A DNA stretch of 64,000 nucleotides, taken from assembly GCF_048569485.1 (NCBI RefSeq), contig NC_134357.1:234084735-234148734 (forward strand). Reading direction: 5' to 3'. Positions 51,621-63,993 of this stretch are shown here, one piece after another (position 1 is the stretch's first letter; every line of letters begins with the position of its first letter). Both the position numbers and the translations under genes were made by a program. This stretch comes from Anomaloglossus baeobatrachus. Lineage: Eukaryota; Chordata; Amphibia; Anura; Aromobatidae. The notes under the pieces are model-generated. The model was not told where the DNA came from. It was given only the letters and a program-made list of their open reading frames with translations, and made no database searches.

Positions 51621-53896
51621 TGACATTTCCAGGAGGGATTTTCCGGTCATTGATTCCTGTATTATTCCCAATTACCCTTACCCGGTATCAATAATATCAC
51701 GGACACTGCTTGCGACTTGGTAAAAAATGGCCACAGCAGCCCTTTATTGCCTATTATTTACACACTAACACAAGGGGGCGCCGTCCAACGGGCGTCCCCA
51801 ACATTTAACAATAGGTAATACCATAATAATAATAATATAGTACGTAATACAATACGTAACCCTGGGTAGGCCCGGTCCAGAAACCACCTTCCACCACCAA
51901 AACATGATCCCTGGCCGCAACACACACCGGGCCGGAGATGAGGTATGAATCACCTACGGATCAATACCCCCCACCTTGCAGGACCCATGCCTGCAAGATT
52001 CTTGTAACCGGAGCCACTATATCCTACAAGTGACTCTCTAATCAAATAACATTATCCGTTAAACCGCCTCTGGACCAGACCTACCCCCGCCATAAGTCCG
52101 GTCCAGAAGCCATACTCCACCACCAGAACACAATCCCTGGCCACAACACACTGACCCAGAGATACGAGTCATTAATCACCTACGGATCAATACCCCAACC
52201 TTACAGGACCCCATGCCTGCAAGATCCCTGTAACCAAAGCCACTGTATTCCGCAAGTGATCCTCCAATCACACAAACCTTCAGAAACACGATCCCTGGCC
52301 ACAACACACCGACCCAGAGATACGAGGCATTAATCACCTACGGATCAGGACCCCATGCCTGCAAGATCCCTGTAACCAAAGCCACTGTATTCCACAAGTG
52401 ACTCTTCAATCACACAAACCGTCAGAAAACACGATCCCTGGCCGCAACACACCGACCCAGAGATATGAGGCATTAATCACCTACGGATCAATACCCCAAC
52501 CTTGCAGGACCCCATGCCTGCAAGATCCCTGTAACCAAAGCCACTATATCCTACAAGTGACCCTTCAATCACACAACCGTCAGAAACACGATCCCTGGCC
52601 GCAACACACCGACCCAGAGATGGGGGCATTAATCACCTACGGATTAAACCCCCCCCCAAGAAGCATCAAGTATCAACCGTGTCTCAAAACCTTACATTCC
52701 TCTTTACCTCCAACTCAATATTATCCCCGGCTGCAACCTCCAGCCCAGAGATATGAGGCATCAATCACCTACGGATCAATCCCCCATGTGCATAACAGTA
52801 ACTGTGACCTCAAAAACCTTAAAGCCCGTTAGCGACTTTAATCCAACAACATCCCCGGCTGCAACCAGCCAGGAGATAAAAGGTATTAATCACCTACGGA
52901 TCAAAACCCCTATGCCTTGCAGAACCACGTGCTTGCACTGCACTTGGATCCAGAACCATGACCCCAACCAATGACTCCTCCTGCGATTACCATTTCACCA
53001 AAATGGATCACTGACCATAACAATGGTCCCATATTTAAATGAGGTAAAAGTCACCAAAGGAGTAATACCCTTACCCAAACCAAAAACTCCTGTACTTTCA
53101 ATTACCTATCACCTGGGGCACTGTAGCCACCTGTGACTCCCTGGCAACCATCAACTCCTTAATATATAATCCTTGGCAACAACCCTGACCCATATATAAG
53201 GCATTGATCACCAACGGAGCAATACCTCCTCCCTGCAGACAACCTTGTACCTGCAAGTCACCAGTAACCGGAGCCACTGTACCTTCCCCAGTGGCTCTCC
53301 ATCCAAACACCAGTAACAATTAGAGCTCCTCTGGACCAGACCTACCCCCGCTGCTGTGACAAAGGACATAATCCCCATTACTTATGCTGACCATACACAT
53401 ATACATCATACACCTCGTATACATATACATATATTCCCACATTACCCCCATCTTAATCACCCACTTACAAGAATCCCAAATGACAATATACATCACAATC
53501 CACAAAGAAATATATATATTTTTTTTTTATTATTATTATTTTATACATGACCCTTTCTCCAATCCTTTCTGTTCTCATTTTTTTTTTTTTTTTTTTGTAA
53601 CGGCTCTTAAAATTGAATAATTATACATCCATATAAACACCAATAATAACAATGCACAATAGAAGGGAGGGTGGGTGGGAAGCTGTCATCCAGGAAGTGC
53701 AAGAGGAGGTAATTGACTCCCACCTCCTATTATATACACCATGAAGCTCCCTCTTTTCCTTCCACCACACTCCACCCCCTAACCAATCACCTTCTTTTCC
53801 TCATTCCTAAACGAACCAACACTGTTTAACCCCATCAACTCCCTACCCTCAGGGCTGTCATGTCGCCCCTACACCCTATGGGTTCCATAGCTTTCT
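51621..53896. mobile_element. unidentified element, tandem unit 1 (shorter)
   Basis: Begins TGACATTTCCAGGAGGG and ends CCATAGCTTTCT. Its first ~460 bp match the start of unit 2 and its last 216 bp (53681-53896) match the end of unit 2; the middle differs and holds a degenerate satellite. On the minus strand a TATATAATAGG box near the start and AATAAAGGGCTG near the end suggest a transcription unit running right to left. No protein is recognised. It is a fossil of uncertain class. Confidence 0.55.
52080..52960. repeat. degenerate tandem repeat within unit 1
   Basis: About six units of roughly 120-180 bp with 'cgatccctggccgcaacaca', 'attaatcacctacggatcaa' and 'tgcctgcaagatccctgtaa'. Confidence 0.75.
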
Positions 53897-55506
53897 TGAC
53901 ATTTCCAGGAGGGATTTTCCGGTCATTGATTCCTGTATTATTCCCAATTACTCTTACCCGGTATCAATAATATCACGGACACTGCTTGCGACTTGGTAAA
54001 AAATGGCCACAGCAGCCCTTTATTGCCTATTGTTTACACACTAACACAAGGGGGCGCCGTCCAACGGGCGTCCCCAACATTTAACAATAGGTAATACCAT
54101 AATAATAATAATATAGTACGTAATACAATACGTAACTCTGGGTAGGCCCGGTCCAGAAACCACCTTCCACCACCAAAACATGATCCCTGGCCGCAACACA
54201 CACCGGGCCGGAGATGAGGTATGAATCACCTACGGATCAATACCCCCCACCTTGCAGGACCCATGCCTACAAGATCCTTGTAACCGGAGCCACTATATCC
54301 TACAAGTGACTCTCCAATCAAATTACATTATCCGTTAAACCGCCTCTGGACCAGACCTACCTCCGCCACAGAACAGGCCACGTGACACCTTGCGTGGCCT
54401 GGACCCCCACACACCCAACGCTTGCTCCCCCAACTTGCAAGCCAAACCAACCATTAAAACCTTTTCCTCCATCACTTAAACTCTGAGCATCCAATATATG
54501 CACCAGCCAGCGTACCCAGTCCACCTTACTGCACCGCACTCCCCTGATCCTTGGTGGCAGGAGCCACCGGGTCCCTCTGACGGCCACTCAGGCCCACCGG
54601 CACACCATGCCACAAGCTCCCAAATTATACCAGAATCCACACCACGCCCCACTGGCCTTATTATAACGAATTAAATGCAGTACCGACTGTACCATCGTCC
54701 TCCCCAGTACCGACCAAAGAAGCACTGTACAGTCACCCTGCTCCTCCTCCTGTCTCCAGCTGAATTCAACCACCACTGGGGTTGAGATACAACAACAGGA
54801 TGACACTCACACTGCTTATGCTACTGGGTCACTTCGCACCCCAAACCTAGTTCTCCCAGGAAACCGCTAAAGGGAAACCCCGCTGTAAAACGACTGCAAT
54901 CCATAGCCTTGAAATTTCCCCTATAGCTGACATTGCAGCTTCCCCAGAGCCAAATATCACTACCGGTCTCCCCTGACCGATTTATTCCGCCATCACACCC
55001 TCTGACAACAACAGAGGCTCGAGCTGTCTTCCCCAGAAAATCCCCAAATCTTCCCACATTTTCAACTACCACACTAATGGACATTCTTCATCCGAAATCA
55101 GGCCCACTTAATTTCCACGATGCCCACACGGCGTAACGGAACCATGCCCCACCCCAAAATTAACACGGCCTCAAAAAACAAAACAACCGCAACCATCGCC
55201 CTGTACCCCTTACTGAGGCAAAGATATTGAAGCATTACCTTTGATCCCAAGGTCCCCAACAACACCTCCAACCATAATGCATAGTCCGCTTGCCTCCGCA
55301 AATCGGACCACAACAAGCTCCCTGTACTACAATTCCCACCGGAAAATTGCAGCCACACCACTGGCCCGATTGACTCCATATGCAACTATGGGCATCAGGA
55401 GACACAACTTTACCAAACACCATGTCCGGGCCTTTCGATCTCAAGGAAAAACCTTGTGACACACAACCCCCTTTGAGCTCTCATATTACACCCCAAGATA
55501 AATTAA

Positions 55507-55809
55507 GGCTATGTGCGCACTAGAGATGTGAAGTTTCTCAAGAAAATTTCTTGAGAAACTTCTGCCAGTGAAAGATTTCCGGACCTGCGGAAAAAATCCG
55601 CACCAAATCCGCATGCGGTTTTGCCGCGGATTTGCCGCGGAATTACCGCGGATTTACCACAGGTTTGTCCCTGCAATAAATAATAAAGATAATCGATAGA
55701 CAGATAATGGATAGAGGGAAAGATGGATAGATGAATAGATGAATAGATAGATAGATAGAGGGATAGATGGATAGATAGATAGAGGGATAGATGGATAGAT
55801 AGATAGAGG

Positions 55810-55840
<31 letters not shown>

Positions 55841-57536
55841 GAGAAAAACCTATATAATGTTCCACCTCCCTGCATTTTCTAAGCTGGCACCCTTTAGTGA
55901 CTTTCATGTGGCACTAAAGGGTGCTTAGCCTTGTATTTAGCCATAAAATAAATAAATAATTAAAAAAAAACGACGTGAGGTCCCCCCATTTTTTGTAGCC
56001 AGCTAGGGTAAAGCAGACGGCTGCAGCCTGCAGACCACCGCTGGCAGCTTCACCTTGGCTGATAATCCAAAACAGTGGGCACCCCACGCTGTTATTTTAA
56101 ATTATATAAATAATTTAAAACAAAAAACGTGCGGTCCCCCCCATATTGGATCACCAGCCAAGGTAAAGCGGACAGCTGGGGTCTGATATTCTCAGACTAG
56201 GGAGGTCCACTGTTATTGGACACTCCCCAGCCTAAAAATAGCAGGCCGCAGCCGCCCCAGAAGTGGCGCATCCATTAGACGTGCCAATCCTGGCGCTTTG
56301 CCCCAGCTCATCCCGCGCCCTGGTGCGTTGGCAAACGGGGTAATATATGGGGTTGATGCCAGATGTGTAATGTCACCTGGCATCAAGCCCTGGGGTTGGT
56401 GAGGTCAGGCGTCTATCAGATACCCGACATCACCAACCCAGTCAGTAATAATTAAAAAATAGACAACAAAAAAAGTTTTATTTGAAAAAACACTCCCCAA
56501 AACATTCCCTCTTTAACCAATTTATTGAAAAGAGCACAATCAATTCCACGTCCGGCGTAATCCAATAAGGGGGGGGGGGCACGGCGATCCATACCATAGT
56601 CGCTGTCCCAGTCAATGAAGAACAGAATGTTCCCCATTGGCTGGGAGAGCAATGCAGTGACCTGAGCTAACATCAATAGGTCAGCTCAGGTCACTGCAGG
56701 GGATGACGAGCGCTGCCATCAGGAGCATAGATGAGATCATTACCTTCTGTGATCATCTCCTGTACTGCTGACGTCAGCGCTGTCACTGACTTCTATGCCC
56801 GCCGCGTTGTCAGAAGTATCGCGAGAGCCTGTGACGTCACCGCTAGTGACACTCTCGGGCCGCTCGCGAGACGGGCATAGACAGCAGTGACCGCGGTGAC
56901 GTCAGGAGGCAGGAGATCGTCACAGCAGGTAATGATCTCACCTCCTGACAGCAGCGATCGTCATCCCCGCAGCTCCCAGCACTGCAGGATGTCAGTGTCT
57001 GCCTGCGCTGCCGCGTGACAGGCTGCTGACACTGCGGGCAGACACTGACACTGCAGTGCAGGCAGCCGCGAGGCCGGAGCAGGACACAGACTGCACGGGC
57101 ACCTGGAGGTCGCACGGAAGTGCTTCTGTGCGGCGTCCAGGGAGTGTGACGTGTGTTTACTCTGCTCCGCCTCCTCTTCCTGGCATAATGACATCGCTTC
57201 CTGCAAAACCGCAGGCAGCGATGAGCATTCCCGCAGGTAATTCGCGGCTATTCCGGTGGTATACCGCACATCATTGCTACCTGCGGAATACCCCCGGAAT
57301 ACCGCAGGTACCTGCGGAAATTAATGGACATGCACATTTTCTCAAGAAAGTTTCTCGAGAAAATGTTCTCAAGAAATTTTCTTGAGAAAAATCCGCACAG
57401 TGCGCACAACTATTTTTTTTTCTCATTGAATTTCATGGGAAATGTCTGCACAAAGATTGCAGACATTTCTCAAGAAATTTCCGGGGCAAATCCGCGGGTA
57501 AATCCGCAGGTAAAAAGCTCTAGTGCGCACATAGCC
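55507..57536. mobile_element. MITE-like element nested in unit 2
   Basis: The ends GGCTATGTGCGCACTAGAG and the complement of GGCTATGTGCGCACTAGAG are perfectly inverted, flanked by TAA. The interior includes a TAGA microsatellite (about 55700-55840), text shared with 46980-47800, and text shared with the element at 35799-37240. Confidence 0.75.
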
Positions 57537-59059
57537 TAAAACCTTGGCCACACCATAGTATCCGCTCAAAGCCGACCACCGAGGGGCGTACCACTATTTT
57601 CCCGTAACGCACAACTGCACCTTCAAACCAAATACCTTCGTACCGTGAGACTGGAGCACTACGACTCCCTAAGCAAACCCTTACCCAGATGCCCATACCT
57701 ACCACCGGGCCAAGCATTCCCTTTTTTTTTTTTTTGTTTTTTTTTGTTTTTTTAATTGTATATGAATATAAAATAGACTCCACCAGCCCACAGATGCCAG
57801 GAGTCCACCCATGCAAAACACCCAATAATACCAGATGGCCCTAAGCTATCCGACTTACACTCTATGCACCACAAGTACCCAATCCTCTAGTCCAAACCAA
57901 ACCTCGCATAGTCCCCATCCATAATCACGGCTGTCCGAAGAACTCCATTATTCCGTCCGCAGCCCACCATTGCTGATTAACCGAGTTCACCCACATCAGC
58001 CCAAAGCTGCCCAGCACCTACATTAACACCAATTCAGTCACGCTGGACTCAACATTCCTCCCAGCACCAACCTCCACAATGGGATAACATGCTGACTAGC
58101 CACAAATTAACCCCATGTTACCATTGATGCGGTTACAAACCTACAAACCCATTACAGCAACCAACACCTCACCTTCTCCTATATTTCCACTCTCCTTTAT
58201 TCCCTTATCCACAACAACCCTCACGCTATACCGGGGCCCCGCACCTACACATCACTCACAAAAACCCCCTGAAAACTCCCCGCACACACCGTACCGCGGG
58301 ACCCCTCGCCCCTTTACCTTACCCACCATAATTCATCCAATAAGAACCACCATGCATCAGAAGATTAATAATGAAACACCCCAGCAAACCTTCAATAACT
58401 GTGCCGTCTCACCCACTCACATGTGCCGCAATCATCAGCACCCTTAACCAAGTCTCACAAGACCTAAACTGCGGCAAACGCCAAACCTCGCCATCCCCAA
58501 CCTGAAACTGTAACCACCGGACCTGACGCCACCTGCACCCTCACGGCCCCGTTGCCATGAGACCACCCCGTCCGTAACTCTGCCCCTGGCCTCCAGAACA
58601 TGAACCCACACCCCCCAGGGACCACGGCACCAACCGACCTATGAACTAACCACATGCTCCAAACCCCCGCAGCTGCTACCCATATCTCCAGACACTACTC
58701 CACTATAGCGACTTTGCCCCCACCACTACAAAAAGGCTGAAACTTAAATTGATTACCGCGCCAGGCTGCCTCCAGAGGACGCCCTCAGATCAGCCGTCAC
58801 CGTCCTTTTTGCCAGTCATCCGTCCCTCAAGCTGCAGCCACCGAATGCCCGCTGGGTTCGCCCCCTGACGCCAGGAGCACCGTGTCCACATGCCCTGTTT
58901 GGGCCGATTGTCGCCTCCACAATGCTGGGCACTCCCCTCCTGGGGGAAGCCGCTACTGATGAGAGCTGCACCCTTGTCCCAATGCCTGCTCCAAGATAGA
59001 CAGCAGGCCTCATGTCTCCTCCTCGTCGCCACCTGCTGCGCCCAGTCCTCCGGTCCCGA

Positions 59060-59280
59060 TGATCCAGCCACACAGGTGAGGTGACCCTGCAGGCGCCTCC
59101 TGTCTCCTCCTCGCCGCCACCTACTGCGCCCAGTCCTCCGGTCCCGATAATCCAGCCACACAGGTGAGGTGACCCTGCAGGCGCCTACTGTCTCCTCCTC
59201 GCCGCTGCCTGCTGCGCCCAGTCCTCCGGTCCCGTTAATCCAGCCACACAGGTGAGGTGACCCTGCAGGCAGCCGTCCTC
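59060..59280. repeat. 88 bp tandem repeat
   Basis: About 2.5 units containing 'caggtgaggtgaccctgcag' and 'cgcccagtcctccggtcccg', with a partial unit before. They keep a short minus-strand frame open. Confidence 0.75.
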
Positions 59281-59703
59281 CGGCCACCCCGCGGAGGGAG
59301 GGGGGGGGTGTTGTCCATCCACCGCCGCTGGGCACGCTCCCGGCCGGGAGCGGCCGCATCGCTCCAAAATCCAGCCCGAGGCCTCCCACCGGAAGTAGGC
59401 CCCCGGGCTGGACACGCCCCCTTTTCGGCCATCGAGGCCCTGCAGGAGATTCCTCCCGACAGCCAGAGCGGGCGCAGCAAGCTACCGCCGCCCGCCCAAC
59501 TGCGGAGGGCTCTCACGTTGTCCTCCTCACCCCCACCTTCCCCAAAAGACCCCGGCGAGTCCTGAAACTGCCAGCACTACAGCAAAGAGGGGGGTGGGGG
59601 GAGGGGAAGGTGCCGAGGAGACACTCAGGCAGCCTGGGTGTGGGACTGCACTGCCTGGGCGCCCTGCACCGCCATGCTGACCAGATCCGAGGATTCCTCA
59701 GGA

Positions 59704-59810
59704 CATCATGATGGAGGTTCCCCAGCCCGTCCAAGCTGCAGATCTGCGATGTCCGGATCCATCAGGCTGGATGTCATGATGGAGGTTCCCCAGCCCGTCC
59801 AAGCTGTCAT
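59704..59810. repeat. 72 bp spaced duplication
   Basis: 'catcatgatggaggttcccc' plus 'agcccgtccaagctg' occurs twice, 72 bp apart, just before the segment shared with unit 1. Confidence 0.75.
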
Positions 59811-60321
59811 CCAGGAAGTGCAAGAGGAGGTAATTGACTCCCACCTCCTATTATATACACCATGAAGCTCCCTCCTTTCCTTCCACCACACTCCACCCCC
59901 TAACCAATCACCTTCTTTTCCTCATTCCTAAACGAACCAACACTGTTTAACCCCATCAACTCCCTACACTCCGGGCTGTCATGTCGCCCCTACACCCTAT
60001 GGGTTCCATGGCTTTCTAAATCAGCAATGATATTTGGGAAATGGACGATGTGTCAACAATCAAGGATTTGGTAAGTATTTTACATCGTTAGCGGTCGCTC
60101 GTACGTGTCACATGCAACGAGGCCGGATGTGCATCACGAATTCCGTGACCCCAACAACATCTCGTTAGCGATGTCGTTGTGTATAACGGGGCCTTTATAA
60201 TCAGCAATCTGAACAGGATCTTATGCCACCATGACAGTCGGTGAAGTTAGAGAGAATCTCTGTTTGACAGTACCACTCCCTCTAAGAGGGTCTATAGACC
60301 CTCAGGGACTGGTCTATTAGG

Positions 60322-60511
60322 ATGGAGACAATGAAATGTCCTAACCATGCGCTCAGCATGGATAACCGAAGCTGGTTTCCAAGTTGTCTCCTCAGGAACC
60401 CTTCTAATGAACCAAGTACTGTAATGAACGGCAACAAAAACGAGAATCAACAATCTTGGACACCTGGAATTCTAAAGACCCATCGACTAAGACCGGAGGT
60501 GGAGGTAAGGG
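60322..60511 (+). CDS. possible exon or coding relic, unidentified
   Basis: An open frame beginning METMKCPNHALSMDNRSW and including QQSWTPGILKTHRLRPEVE. It is bounded on the left by a weak acceptor-like CTATTAG (60314-60320) and on the right by a strong donor-like GTAAGGGA at about 60506-60513. Composition is unlike the surrounding repeats. I recognise no family. It could be a chance frame in a repeat. Confidence 0.25.
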
Positions 60512-60699
60512 AAGAGAGGTTTCCGTATCCACATACTTTTTAAGAAACATCTGTGGAATACATTATGAATTTTGTATGATGTTGGTAATGCTAAACAGAA
60601 AACAACAGCTGTAATAACTATATAGCTGTAATAGCTGTAATTAATAACAGCTGTAATTTCCTATGGACTAATTAATTGAGCTCTTCTTCACTAGCGATG

Positions 60700-61246
60700 A
60701 GCACACTTCCCAAGGTTTGATTCGGTTCATGTATGCTGACATCACCTGTATTCACCGAATGGCTCAATGAACGGGTCAACAAACATATCCAAACCTGATT
60801 GAATACAATGGGAGGCAAAAACAAAGGTATACACAACACCATTAGGGGGGCCCAAAAGCTGCAACTAGGGTCAAAAAGTCATTGGAGATCCATGACTTAT
60901 TCATCTTGATGAAAGTTAGGCAGTCTACACTTTAAGGGGACAGCTGATTGCGCTTATCCATCAGGACACCACCTGAAGTGCTGAAGACACGTTTTGAGAG
61001 AATGCTGGCTGCCAGCATGACAAAATCTTCAAGGTGTAACTTGCGAGCTCAGGCCACGCTTCCATTTTTGAAGACCAAAATGCAAAAGGGTGTAAACCCC
61101 TCTGATGGGATCAATGTTGAGTTCTAGATATTCCATCACCATCCCCTTCAGTCGTTCACTATGTGTCGGACTTGTACTCTTTTCTGCTGTTGCACAGGAT
61201 TGTCTAAAAAATGTGTGCCACAACTCACAGAGATTCCTTCTGCCAC
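60700..61246 (-). pseudogene. hAT transposase C-terminal relic
   Basis: On the minus strand, frames read ELWHTFFRQSC...SERLKGMVMEYLEL and then, after a shift and stops, ILSKRVFSTSGGVLMDKRNQ followed by LSP and CLTFIKMNKSWI. The pattern 'S-x-R-V-F-S-x-x-G...K-R-x-x-L-S-P...F-x-K-x-N' is the conserved dimerisation region of hAT transposases, also seen in ZBED-type proteins. At least one frameshift and one stop are visible. It ends where the repeat at 61247 begins. Confidence 0.6.
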
Positions 61247-63420
61247 TTAACCCCTTAAGGACGAAGCCAGTTTTGTACTTAATGACCAGGCCATTTTTTG
61301 CAATTCTGACCAGTGTCACTTTATGAGGTCATAACTCTGGAACGCTTCAACGGATCCCGGTGATTCTGACATTGTTTTTTCGTGACATATTGTACTTCAT
61401 GATAGTTATAAATTTAGAACGATATTTTTTGCTTTTATTTGTGAAAAAATCAGAAATTTGATGAAAATTTTGAAAATTTTGCAATTTTCAAACTTTTAAT
61501 TTTTATGCCCTTAACCCAGAGAGTTATGTCACACAAAACAGTTAATAAATAACATTTCCCACATGTCTACTTTACATTAGCGCAATTTCTGAAACAAAAT
61601 GTTTTGGGGTTAGGAAGTTAGAAGGGGTCAAAGTTCATCAGCAATTTCCCATTTTTTCAACAAAATTCACAAAACCATTTTTTTAGGGACCACATCACAT
61701 TTGAAGTGACTTTGAGAGGCCTAAGTGACAGAAAATACCTAAAAGTGACACCATTCTCAAAACAGCACGCCTCAAAGTACTCAAAACCACATCCAAGAAG
61801 TTTATTAACCCTTCAGGTGCTTCACAGGAACTAAAGCAAAGTGGAATGAAAAAAAGCAAAAAATAAAATTTTACCTAAAATGTTGCTCTACCCCAAATTT
61901 ATTCACTTTTAGAAGAAATAACACAACAAAATGAACCCCAAAACTTGTTACCCACTTTCTTATGAACGCGCCAATACCCCACATGTGGTCAGAAACCTTT
62001 GTTTGGACAAATGGGAGGGCTCGGAACAGAAGGAGCAATATTTGAATTTTGGAAAGCAAATTTGGCTGAAATAGATTGCGGGCACCATGTTGCATTTACA
62101 TGTCCGCCAAGGTACCTAAACAGCAGAAACCCCTTACAAGTGACACCATTTTGGAAACTAGACCCCTTAAGGCTTCTATCTAGGGGTATAGTGAGCATTT
62201 TGGATCCACAGGTACTTCACAGATTTTGATAACGTTACGTTGTCACATTGAAAATTTTCATTTTTTTCTCAAAAATGTTGCTTTAGCATCAATTTTTTCA
62301 CTTTTTCAAGAGGTAATTCCAAAAATGTGACCCCAATGTTTGTTACCCACTTTTTTATGAGCGCGGTGATACCTCACTTGTGGTCTGAAACCTTTGTTTG
62401 GAGAAATGGGAGGGCTTGGAACGGAAGGAGCAATATTTGAATTTTGGAAAGGAAATTTGGCTGAAAAAGATTGCGGGCACCATGTCGCATTTGGAGGACC
62501 CCTAAGGTACGTAAACAGCAAAAAAACACCACAAGTGACCCCATATTGGAAAATAGGCCCCTCAAGGAATTTATCTTGATGTTTGGTGAGTACCCTGAAC
62601 CCCCAGGTGCTTTACAGAAGTTTATAACGTTGAGCCATGAAAATAAAAAAATAAAATTTTACCACAAAATTGTTACTTCAACCAGGTAGCTTTTTTTTTC
62701 ACAAGGGTAACAGGAAAAAAATCACCATGAAATTTATTGCGCAATTTCTCCTGAGTTTGTTGATATCTTGTATGTGGTGGAAATCAACTGTTTGGGCACC
62801 CTACATGGCTCAGAAGAGAAGGAGTGCAATTTGACTGCAAAATTGGCTGGAATCAATAGCGGACGCCATGTTGCATTAGGAGAACCCCTGAGGTGCCTAA
62901 GCAGTGGAGGTCCCCCACAAGTGACCCCATTCTGGAAATAAGACCCCTCAAGGCTTTAATCTAGGTGTATATTGAGCATTTTGAATCCACGAATACTTCA
63001 CAGAATTTGATAAGCTTAGGTTGCCATATTGAAATTTTCATTTTTTTCACAAAAATGTTGATTTAGCGACACATTTTTCACTTTTTCAAGAGGCAACAAC
63101 AAAACGTGTACCCCACAGGTTGTTATCTAATTTCTTGTGAGCGCAGGGATACCACACATGTGGCCAAAAACCTTTGTTTGGATAAATGGGAGGGCTTGGA
63201 ATGGAAGGAGCACCATTTGAATTTTGGAAAAGTTGAAGTAAATTGCGCGCACCATGTCACATTAGCAGGGCCCCTTGGGCACCTATACATCAGAAACCCC
63301 CCACAAGTGACCTCATTTTGGAAACTGGACCCCTCAAGGATTTTATTCAGGAGTATAGTAAACATTTTGAATCCACAGGTACTTCACAAAACTGTTGCTG
63401 TAGCAAAAAATTTCTCACTG
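61247..63420 (+). repeat. interspersed repeat with internal units of about 400 bp
   Basis: Starts TTAACCCCTTAAGGACGAAG. From about 61800 the text recurs about four times with a 370-420 bp period: 'cacatgtggtcagaaacctt', 'gggagggctcggaac', 'gaaggagcaatatttgaatt', 'caccatgttgcattt', 'accccattttggaaa'. Only short frames exist. The same family is present inverted at 1-450. A MITE follows at 63424. Confidence 0.75.
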
Positions 63421-63423
63421 TTA

Positions 63424-63993
63424 AGGGGGCTTTACACCCTGCGACATCGCTAATGCGGAGTCGTTAGGGTCACGGAATTGGTGACGCACATCCGGCCGCA
63501 TTAGCGATGTTGCTGCGTGTGACACCGATGAGCGATTTTGCATCGTTGCAAAAACGTGCAAAATCGCTCATCGGTGACATGGGGGTCCATTCTCGATTAT
63601 CGTTACTGCAGCAGTAACGATGTAGTTCGTCGCTCCTGCGGCAGCACACATCGCTATGTGTGACGCCGCAGGAACGAGGAAGCTCCCCTTACCTGCCTCC
63701 CGGCCGCTATGAGGAAGGAAGGAGGTGGGCGGGATGTTCCGGCCACTCATCTCCGCCCCTCCGCTTCTATTGGGCGGCCGCTCAGTGACGTCACTGTGAC
63801 GCCACACGGACCGCCCCCTTAGAAAGGAGGCGGTTTGCCGGTCACAGCGACGTCGCCGGGCAGGTAAGTATGTGTGACGCATCTGCGCGATGTTGTGCGG
63901 CACGGGCAGCGATTGCCCGTGCCGCACAACAGATGGGGGCGGGTACCCACGCTAGCGATATCGGGACCGATATCGCAGCGTGTAAAGTAGCCT
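63424..63993. mobile_element. Harbinger-like MITE
   Basis: 570 bp flanked by TTA (63421-63423, 63994-63996). The left end is AGGGGGCTTTACACCCTGCG and the right end the complement of AGGCTACTTTACACGCTGCG. GCGATATCG and TAGCGATGT words give many internal inverted repeats. It is related to the split MITE at 51284-60194. Confidence 0.75.

Larger units (their letters stand above)
53897..60017. mobile_element. unidentified element, tandem unit 2 (longer)
   Basis: Shares both ends with unit 1 but has about 5.4 kb of different middle sequence, part of which is a nested MITE (55507-57536). Short frames on the minus strand give no recognisable domain. It joins unit 1 directly at 53896/53897 with no spacer. 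It is a broken or non-autonomous fossil; DIRS-like, LTR-derived and PLE-like tandem origins all remain possible. Confidence 0.5.
51284..60194. mobile_element. Harbinger-like MITE split by a large tandem insertion
   Basis: Flanked by TTA on both sides (51281-51283, 60195-60197). The left end AGGGAGCTTTACACGCAGCC and the right end, the complement of AGGCCCCGTTATACACAACG, resemble the ends of 63424-63993. The MITE itself is only about 520 bp (51284-51620 plus 60018-60194); the rest is the two-unit insertion. Confidence 0.65.

Noticed and set aside
58790-59389. 199-codon minus-strand frame
   Set aside because: It is kept open by an 88 bp tandem repeat and GC-rich composition; no domain or splice context.
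51621-60017. Confident assignment to DIRS, LTR or PLE class
   Set aside because: No tyrosine recombinase, RT or other domain was recognised and the repeat layout does not match any of these fully; left unassigned.
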